Shown: positions 7,622-12,900 of the stretch, piece after piece
How the letters are laid out: the number at the start of each line of letters is the position of its first letter
Numbering within the stretch: position 1 is the stretch's first letter
Source of the DNA: Thiopseudomonas sp964394445
GTDB lineage: Bacteria; Pseudomonadota; Gammaproteobacteria; Pseudomonadales; Pseudomonadaceae
Assembly (NCBI GenBank): GCA_964394445.1
Contig: CAYMXO010000040.1
Location: 1-14,645, forward strand
DNA: 14,645 nucleotides
Direction of reading: 5' to 3'
Notes under the pieces: model-generated
The model's database searches: none
Told to the model about the DNA's origin: nothing
The model's input: the letters and a program-made list of their open reading frames with translations, nothing else
Position numbers and translations under genes: made by a program

Positions 7622-7951
7622 TTAGTGCAGCATGAGTTTGATGATGTCAGCAGTACTGGTGCTTAGTGTTTGCACAGTGCCTTCCCAGTCGACCTTGCTT
7701 TTCAAATATTCGATGGGTAGCTGCTCTCCATACTCATTAACCAATTCTGTGTCTTGGTTGATTTGCATGCGTTTCGGGGCGCAGGTGCTGCATTCATAGC
7801 CAAGTACGGTTGCCAGGCGCTTGCCGCTGGGCGACCAGTTTACAATCAGGTGCTCATATTCGCTCGCCAGAACCAGTGCTTCCTCTGCATGGGCTGTGTA
7901 AAAAGTCAGTGTGGCAAACGCCAACAGGGCAGCAGAAATAAGTTTTTTCAT
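7622..7951 (-). CDS. small exported protein with a CxxC motif, between pilX and pilY1
   Basis: I do not recognise the family. The product has 109 residues: a clear signal peptide (MKKLISAALLAF..., cleavage expected after TAHA, residue 22), then a small periplasmic domain containing GYECSTCAPKRM with Cys54 and Cys57. The ATG at 7951 is chosen because it opens the signal peptide; the open frame extends upstream to 8101 but that part overlaps pilX. It begins one base after the pilX stop codon and ends 25 bases before pilY1, so it belongs to the operon. In P. aeruginosa a small gene, pilY2, lies after pilY1. This protein is of similar size but differently placed, and I cannot show that they are related. 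A role in PilY1 export, folding or disulfide formation is only a guess from position. Confidence 0.78.
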   Translation of the reverse strand: MKKLISAALLAFATLTFYTAHAEEALVLASEYEHLIVNWSPSGKRLATVLGYECSTCAPKRMQINQDTELVNEYGEQLPIEYLKSKVDWEGTVQTLSTSTADIIKLMLH

Positions 7952-7952
7952 G

Positions 7953-8507
7953 TCAGTTTCCATCCGCAACGTTGTTCTTGAAAGTAAACCCCTGTACCTG
8001 TCTGGAGTGCGCACCATTGCCCACAGCAGCCTCGACTTCAAATTCAAAGTCGATACAAATAAACTGGCCGATACTGGAGCCGTCACCGCAATGGCCGTCA
8101 CGCAGGAAGCGAATTTGGCGGTCTTGGCCTTGTTCAGGATTTGGCTTGGTATCTTTAATGGCAGCTATGGTGCTGCCAGGAACTGCCTCCAGATCTGTTT
8201 TTTTACTGGCTGTGGCCGGCAGGTACTTAAGTTTTCGGGCTTCGGTTTCTTTGGCTAACGCTTGATAATCCAGACCATTGAGCCGGTTGCGCCCGCCGGC
8301 GGTGGCAAAGTATTTCAGGTGGGTATTGATTTCGCTCTGTGCCTGCTGGAAAACATAGGCGCTGGTCTGGCTGTTGGCGGCCATGTTTTCTTCCAGGCTG
8401 GCAAAACGCATGGCGGTGATGCCGGCGATGGTCAGCACCAGCAAAAAGATCATGGACATCACCAGCGCCGAGCCGCGGCTGGAATAAAAGCTATGCAAGT
8501 TGTACAT
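7953..8507 (-). CDS. pilX: type IV minor pilin PilX
   Basis: This 184-residue prepilin has a 12-residue leader ending SSRG, then SALVMSMIFLLVLTIAG and the PilX signature MRFASLEENMAANSQ. Mature position 5 is Met and not Glu. Lack of Glu5 is typical of GspK-like tip pilins, and fits PilX lying at the fibre tip. Cys140 and Cys151 could form a disulfide. The ATG at 8507 has AGGAG eight bases upstream, partly inside the end of pilW. The stop is one base from the next start. Within the operon, PilX with FimU, PilV and PilW forms the complex that recruits PilY1 (known from P. aeruginosa). Confidence 0.9.
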   Translation of the reverse strand: MYNLHSFYSSRGSALVMSMIFLLVLTIAGITAMRFASLEENMAANSQTSAYVFQQAQSEINTHLKYFATAGGRNRLNGLDYQALAKETEARKLKYLPATASKKTDLEAVPGSTIAAIKDTKPNPEQGQDRQIRFLRDGHCGDGSSIGQFICIDFEFEVEAAVGNGAHSRQVQGFTFKNNVADGN

Positions 8508-8518
8508 GGGAGCGGCTC

Positions 8519-9382
8519 CTATTGCAGGCTGTTGCGCAGATATACGGTAGTGGTAAACACCTGGCGCATTTTGCCATCATTAAATTTGTAGGGCCCAGCA
8601 TCCAGCAGGTAGTAGTCCTTTTCGGGTGGAGCGGGGGATACCGGGTTAACCGAGTTGGCCAGGACGGCAATACGCAAGGCGATCACACGTTCCCAATCCA
8701 CCTTGTTGGTTAACTGGTCTGCGGTGACGTAGCGAACGACGCTCTGCCGGCTTGATTCGTTATTGTCGTTTGCAAGGCCGTACTGGAACTGCACTGCGTC
8801 GATTCCGTCCACCAGTTCGACATAGCTGGAGGAGCCCGGTATGGCAGTGCCATCCTCAAAAATGCTGCGACAGGCTAGAGCTGTGGAGGTACCAAAAGCC
8901 ACGCTGCTGAAAACGTTTACTATGTTTTTGTCATCATAGGCAGCCGGAACCGGGTTGCCTACACAGTCAAGACGCTGGTTGTTTTCATCCAGTGGCGGTT
9001 GGTAAACAAAGGCCACACGGTCGCCAGTTTCTTGCTTGTCTTCTGCACCATTGATCACGCCTTCGTTCAGCGTGCAAAAATCGGGTCGTTTGTCTGAGGG
9101 TAATGTACAACCGGCATCTGGATTCTGCGGCGGCATAATGGCCAGAGGTCGGTCAATGTGTTTAGGGTCGCGATAGCCCGCCATGCGCGCATGTTGCGAG
9201 ATAAACTCAAGGGCAAAGCGGCCGTTTTCCTGCATCCGTGAAGAGGCCTCGTTGACCGCGTAGGTGCTACGTACCGACATGAAGATTTGCACGAAGCCGG
9301 CCATCAAGACCATGCCCAGGGCGAGGGCAACCATCAGTTCGACAAGGGACAGGCCTCGTTGTTTATGCCTGGAAAAAGTCAT
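8519..9382 (-). CDS. pilW: type IV minor pilin PilW
   Basis: The 287-residue product has a 10-residue leader ending KQRG, then LSLVELMVALALG with Glu at mature position 5. A large globular domain follows with Cys92, 103, 140 and 171. The run VDGIDAVQFQYG and the ending FTTTVYLRN are typical of PilW. It is the biggest of the minor pilins, analogous to GspJ of type II secretion. The start overlaps the pilV stop by four bases (ATGA), a sign of coupled translation, and pilX begins 11 bases after the pilW stop. Length agrees with the family. Confidence 0.92.
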   Translation of the reverse strand: MTFSRHKQRGLSLVELMVALALGMVLMAGFVQIFMSVRSTYAVNEASSRMQENGRFALEFISQHARMAGYRDPKHIDRPLAIMPPQNPDAGCTLPSDKRPDFCTLNEGVINGAEDKQETGDRVAFVYQPPLDENNQRLDCVGNPVPAAYDDKNIVNVFSSVAFGTSTALACRSIFEDGTAIPGSSSYVELVDGIDAVQFQYGLANDNNESSRQSVVRYVTADQLTNKVDWERVIALRIAVLANSVNPVSPAPPEKDYYLLDAGPYKFNDGKMRQVFTTTVYLRNSLQ

Positions 9383-9891
9383 CGGACAATCTCCTGTTTG
9401 GTAGGGATACCGGAAGTGGTGGCGTTGGCCGAGCCCTTATAAAACCACTCTGCCGTTGCGCTCATATCGCCGCTGGCGGACAGGCTGATGATGTTGTTTT
9501 TGCCTTCAGCAGCCAGCAGCGCATCGCGGCTGCTATAAATATCATTGCTGTTGGCAGCTGCACGACTGCACTGGGTTTCCCATAGGTCAAAGTAGGCCAT
9601 TTGTTCGGCTGTGCATGTGGTCGAGCTGGCGTTGCCCGGAACGGGAGCGCATTGTTTGGGTGGCGTGGTGCAGGTGACTGTCTGCCGGTAATTGGCATCG
9701 CTGGCTTTCGGGTTGGCACGCATGCGTTCAACCAGATCCTGCATCAGCCAAACCGCCTGGCTTCGTTGGCCACTGTCGGCGGTGGCCTGTAGTGCATTGA
9801 GTTGTAGGGCGGCCAGTCCCAACAGACCTACCGTGGTTACCAGAAGGGTAACCAGCACTTCAATCATGGTGATGCCTTTTTGCTTGTTCAT
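9379..9891 (-). CDS. pilV: type IV minor pilin PilV
   Basis: The 170-residue prepilin starts at ATG 9891: leader MNKQKG, then ITMIEVLVTLLVTTVGLLG with Glu at mature +5. The segment ADSGQRSQAVWLMQDLVERMRAN is characteristic of PilV. Cys74, 81, 93 and 108 lie in the head domain. A good site (CAGGA, seven bases upstream) supports this start. In the sequence as given, the frame is open without a stop from 10440 through the fimU region, so an automatic caller would report one 353-residue protein. The two leader peptides, the internal ribosome site and the shifted frame in fimU show that pilV is its own gene. It overlaps pilW by four bases. Confidence 0.9.
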   Translation of the reverse strand: MNKQKGITMIEVLVTLLVTTVGLLGLAALQLNALQATADSGQRSQAVWLMQDLVERMRANPKASDANYRQTVTCTTPPKQCAPVPGNASSTTCTAEQMAYFDLWETQCSRAAANSNDIYSSRDALLAAEGKNNIISLSASGDMSATAEWFYKGSANATTSGIPTKQEIVR

Positions 9892-9922
9892 TATTTTGTC
9901 CTGCAATAAGGAAATACTGTGT

Positions 9923-10386
9923 CTAGCAACTGGTAATGGCAGCGCGGCCGGTTTTGTGCAGCTTGATACAGCGTTTCTCGCTGTCCGGCAGGGTAGGGTC
10001 TGTAATCGTAAAGTCTTCTCCGCCGACTGCTCGCATGCCTTTGCGGTTGAGCTTGATTTGTGCGCCAAACCCGTCAAAGTCCATGTTCTTGCCCGAGGGG
10101 TGAAGCTGCGCAATAACTTACTGCATCCGCCGTCTTCGCATACACGCCAGCCTTTTTCCCATCCACCCGTGTCAGGCAAGACATAAATGTCATTATTTGC
10201 TTTCAAAGCCTCGCTGCGGGCATAAACCATACTCAGCACCATTTCATCGGCTGTGCTGCGTACGGCCTGCTTTTTGATGAAGGTGCTCATGTTGGGTACG
10301 GCGATGGCAATGATGATGGCCAGCACCGCGAGGGTAACCATCAACTCCACCAGCGTAAAACCACGCATGTCTGATGTTTTCGACAT
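9923..10386 (-). pseudogene. fimU: type IV minor pilin FimU (GspH/FimT family), broken by a one-base frameshift
   Basis: The 5' part encodes a clear prepilin: MSKTSDMRG leader, then FTLVELMVTLAVLAIIIAIA, running in frame to about KLLRSFTP. After the run of four C on the coding strand (10097-10100) the given frame turns into low-quality sequence. The -1 frame instead continues as GKNMDFDGFGAQIKLNRKG and ends RCIKLHKTGRAAITSC, a typical FimU C-terminus with a TAG at 9923-9925. Restoring one base gives a coherent 154-residue FimU with Cys83, 88, 140 and 154. The start at 10386 is favoured by AGGAG seven bases upstream. FimU primes pilus assembly with PilVWX. Whether the shift is real, phase-variable or a sequencing error cannot be decided here. 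FimT is an alternative name. Confidence 0.85.
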
Positions 10387-10454
10387 CATCTCTCTCCTGA
10401 GGGTTTTCTGAGCATCATCCTGCCAGTACGGGTTTGTCATGTCGCCTGATGAAG

Positions 10455-10463
10455 GACGACCGG
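10455..10463 (-). promoter_or_regulatory. AlgR-like site upstream of fimU
   Basis: On the minus strand ACCGGTCGTC differs at one position from the AlgR core ACCGTTCGTC. In P. aeruginosa the FimS/AlgR system drives the fimU-pilVWXY1Y2E operon. The site lies about 70 bases before the fimU start. Two weaker ACCGG elements follow upstream at about 25-base spacing. It is a motif match only. Confidence 0.3.
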
Positions 10464-10532
10464 TTGCCGGCCGGGGATGAGTGACCGGTATGTGATTGAA
10501 TTTGTGAGCCGGTTGGCATTTGTCTGCGATCT

Positions 10533-10552
10533 TTGCGCACAGGTTTTCGCAA
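10533..10552. promoter_or_regulatory. inverted repeat, possible operator
   Basis: TTGCG and CGCAA are perfect arms 10 bases apart, extendable by a G-T wobble and a further pair. The 20-base palindrome lies in the divergent region between fimU and the MarR-family gene. It is the right size for a dimeric winged-helix repressor. It does not match the SlyA consensus as I know it. Confidence 0.3.
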
Positions 10553-10604
10553 GGTTGAATTCGACATTAGACCAAGGCCGCGCTTTCCTTTTGCTTTTAA
10601 CGGC

Positions 10605-10610
10605 TATACT
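10605..10610 (+). promoter_or_regulatory. candidate -10 box of the MarR-family gene
   Basis: TATACT lies 37 bases before the ATG and has five of six consensus bases. No good -35 is found 16-18 bases upstream (GCTTTC at 17), so an activator may be needed or the call may be wrong. Confidence 0.35.
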
Positions 10611-10647
10611 CGCACTTACAACCATAAGGAAGGCAAGGATCTTTTAT

Positions 10648-11085
10648 ATGTACGAAAAACATCGGTTCGCCATGGAATTGGCTCACGTCTCGCGGGCATG
10701 GCGTGCGGAGCTGGATCGTCGCCTGGTCAGCACCGGCTTGTCGCAAGCGCGCTGGATGGTTTTGCTGCATCTGATTCGCAATGAGGGCGAGCCGCCCACC
10801 CAGCGCGAGCTGGCCGACCTGATTGGTATTGAAAGTCCGACCCTGGCGCGCACCCTTGATGCACTGGAAGGCCTGGGCATGGTTCAGCGTCAGCCCTGTG
10901 ATATCGACCGGCGCATCAAACGGGTTTTGCTGACGGATCAGGCGCGGGAAATTGCCATTGAAATCGAAGAAATTGCCAAACAGCTTCGCAATGAAGCGTT
11001 TAGTGGCATTGCTGACGAAGACATCGAGTTTTGCCAGCATGTATTCCAGCGGGTATTAGGCAACCTGGCTGCCACAGCCCGCTAA
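10648..11085 (+). CDS. MarR-family transcriptional regulator, SlyA-like
   Basis: This 145-residue protein is a dimeric winged-helix DNA-binding regulator. It aligns by eye with SlyA along its length: RAWRAELDRRL near the N-terminus, the recognition-helix region TQRELADLIGIESPTLARTL, and the wing CDIDRRIKRVLLT. The ATG at 10648 is chosen because AAGGA (10635-10639) lies eight bases upstream and the protein then begins like SlyA. The open frame extends upstream to 10477 but that part has no homology-like content. It is transcribed away from the minor-pilin operon and precedes the beta-CASP RNase gene by 50 bases, so those two may be cotranscribed. SlyA proteins often act by countering H-NS-like silencing and respond to small aromatic ligands. 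The target here is unknown; the divergent pil promoter is an obvious candidate by position. Confidence 0.88.
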   Translation: MYEKHRFAMELAHVSRAWRAELDRRLVSTGLSQARWMVLLHLIRNEGEPPTQRELADLIGIESPTLARTLDALEGLGMVQRQPCDIDRRIKRVLLTDQAREIAIEIEEIAKQLRNEAFSGIADEDIEFCQHVFQRVLGNLAATAR

Positions 11086-11135
11086 AGACCTGCTGCGAAG
11101 CGAAGTAACGGCAGAGCACAAAAGGAACTTGCCTG

Positions 11136-12629
11136 ATGCAGGGTAGCGAATGGCCGAAAATTCTTCACCATGGCGCTTATGCCGGAGTGACCGGTTCGTG
11201 CCACCAATTCTTTCTTGATGCCGGCACCAGTTTCCTGATTGATTGCGGCCTGTTTCAGGGCGCTGAAACCACCGATCTTGAACGTGGTGCACATACCCGT
11301 CTGGCCATTGATTTTGACATCAGCACAGTCAAGGCGCTGATTGTTACCCATGTACATATTGATCATGTAGGCCGCATTCCCTGGTTGCTGGATGCCGGTT
11401 TTGACGGGCCGATTTTCTGCACTGAACCCAGTGCACAGCTGTTACCGATTGTGCTGGAGGATGCTTTCAAGCTGAGCATCAGCCGCGAACGGGAGCTGGT
11501 TGACGGTTATTTGCGTCTGTTGCACAAGCGAATTGTGGCCGTGCCCTACAAACAGTGGTTGCCGTTGTTGCCTGGCTCTCCAGGGCAGCCAAGGATGCGG
11601 CTACAGCGGGCGGGGCACATTCTTGGCTCGGCCTATGTGGAATTTGAATTACCCAGGTCCGCACCCGGCAGGCTGGCTCCGCGCATAGTCTTTTCCGGTG
11701 ACCTGGGGGCACCTCATGCGCCCATTCTGACTGCTCCAAAACCACCGTACCGGGCTGACCTGCTGGTGCTGGAAAGTACCTATGGCGATCGCCTGCATGA
11801 AAATCGCCGCAACCGGCGCCAGCAGCTGAAAAAGGTTGTCGAGGCTGCCGTGCGTGATCAGGGCACGGTACTGATCCCGGCGTTCAGCATGGGGCGCACG
11901 CAAGAGATTCTTTACGAGCTGGAGGCGATCCTGCATGAGGCCGGTTGCCGCAGTTGTGTGACTGACCCACTGGGTTTGTTTACCCGTGAACTTGACCCGC
12001 AGGCTGAGCCGCGCTGGGAAGATATTCCGGTCATTCTGGATTCGCCGCTGGCCAGCAAGTTTACTGCTGCTTATCAGCGGTTGCGCGAATTCTGGGATGG
12101 AGAAGCCCGCCAGAGGTTGAGCCAGGGACGCAATCCGCTGGATTTCCTGCACCTGCTGACCATAGACGAGCATTCGGCACATGAGCAAATGGTCGGGTTT
12201 TTGGCCCGTAGCGGCCGGCCCGCCATCGTGATTGCCGGAGGCGGCATGTGTGAGGGCGGCCGCATCGTCAACTATCTGCAAAAGATGCTGGACGATCCGC
12301 GTCACAACGTTCTGTTTGTCGGTTATCAGGCTGAGGGTACATTGGGGCGCAAGATTCAGCGCTACGGGCCGATAAATGGTTATGTGGATATCAATGGTCA
12401 GCGGTTGACCATTCGAGCAGGGGTTGCCGAAGTGGGTGGTTACTCGGCGCATGCTGATCAGGCCGGCCTGTTGCGCTTTGTCACCGGCATGCAACTTTGG
12501 CCGCAGCAGGTGCGGCTGGTGCACGGTGAATTGCGGGCGAAGCAGGTGCTCAAGCAGAAGATCGAGCAGGTCTTTGCCGCCCGGGAGCATGCGGGCCAGG
12601 CGGTGATTGCTGACGGCGCTGACGATTAG
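11136..12629 (+). CDS. metallo-beta-lactamase-fold RNase with beta-CASP and RMMBL domains (CPSF73-like)
   Basis: The 497-residue protein belongs to the beta-CASP RNA nucleases related to the eukaryotic 3'-end processing factor CPSF73 and bacterial YSH1-like exonucleases. Zinc ligands are visible: HVHIDH (72-77), His161 in AGHILGSA, Asp189 in FSGD and His463 in LVHGE. Beta-CASP hallmarks include ESTYGD (213-218), PAFSMGRTQE (248-257), ILDSPLA (300-306), the AGGGMCEGGRI loop (367-377) and GYSAHADQ (435-442), whose His439 is the motif C ligand. All catalytic residues are therefore present. The start at 11136 has AAGGA nine bases upstream. Expected activity is endo- or exoribonuclease action on RNA in the cytoplasm; the substrate is unknown. 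It lies between the MarR gene and pilB, with no sign that it belongs to the pilus system except position. Confidence 0.93.
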   Translation: MQGSEWPKILHHGAYAGVTGSCHQFFLDAGTSFLIDCGLFQGAETTDLERGAHTRLAIDFDISTVKALIVTHVHIDHVGRIPWLLDAGFDGPIFCTEPSAQLLPIVLEDAFKLSISRERELVDGYLRLLHKRIVAVPYKQWLPLLPGSPGQPRMRLQRAGHILGSAYVEFELPRSAPGRLAPRIVFSGDLGAPHAPILTAPKPPYRADLLVLESTYGDRLHENRRNRRQQLKKVVEAAVRDQGTVLIPAFSMGRTQEILYELEAILHEAGCRSCVTDPLGLFTRELDPQAEPRWEDIPVILDSPLASKFTAAYQRLREFWDGEARQRLSQGRNPLDFLHLLTIDEHSAHEQMVGFLARSGRPAIVIAGGGMCEGGRIVNYLQKMLDDPRHNVLFVGYQAEGTLGRKIQRYGPINGYVDINGQRLTIRAGVAEVGGYSAHADQAGLLRFVTGMQLWPQQVRLVHGELRAKQVLKQKIEQVFAAREHAGQAVIADGADD

Positions 12630-12710
12630 TCCGGGCGCCAGCACAGAAAACACCTGCACGGGTCGGGTCATTTTGCCGGAGCAGCTTGTCTATTGAATGT
12701 TGAGTGCGCT

Positions 12711-12734
12711 AGCCGGGTGCTCTGGCTTTGCTTT
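12711..12734 (+). terminator. weak candidate terminator after the RNase gene
   Basis: AGCCGGG and TCTGGCT can pair (seven pairs including two G-T) around a three-base loop, followed by TTGCTTTAATT. It lies about 80 bases after the RNase stop codon and before the pilB promoter. The stem is weak and the T tract interrupted. Confidence 0.3.
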
Positions 12735-12811
12735 AATTGTTGATGCAGATCCAATAGGTGGCCAATTATTCGGTTGCCGAGGTGATGACTTTGTTAAAGT
12801 GTGCATCGGTT

Positions 12812-12841
12812 TTGATACCGAAATACAGGATAAGGTATAAG
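12812..12841 (+). promoter_or_regulatory. sigma-70 promoter of pilB
   Basis: TTGATA (12812-12817) and TATAAG (12836-12841) each match five of six consensus bases and are 18 bases apart. Transcription would start near 12848, giving a leader of about 50 bases before the pilB ATG. It is the best promoter match I see in the window. Confidence 0.6.
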
Positions 12842-12900
12842 TTCGTCGCTGATGGCGTTGGCGATTGGTGGTGACAGGTTGTCTGGAGTGGGTGAAGCAC

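Noticed and set aside
7953..8101. N-terminal extension of the small CxxC protein to 8101
   Set aside because: That part overlaps pilX in another frame and would bury the signal peptide; ATG 7951 gives a normal exported protein.
10085..10110. Programmed -1 ribosomal frameshift in fimU
   Set aside because: The direction is right, but there is no X-XXY-YYZ slippery heptamer and only four C in the run. A mutation or sequencing error is more likely.
10411..10432. Sigma-54 promoter (TGGCAGGATGATGCT on the minus strand) before fimU
   Set aside because: The GG and GC are separated by nine and not ten bases and the -12 element is poor.
9379..10440. A genuine 353-residue fused double pilin
   Set aside because: FimU sequence continues in the -1 frame to its own stop, and pilV has its own leader peptide and ribosome binding site, so the fusion is a by-product of a one-base shift.
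11649..12671. 340-codon open frame antisense to the beta-CASP RNase gene
   Set aside because: Shadow of a real gene; no family motifs and no ribosome site.
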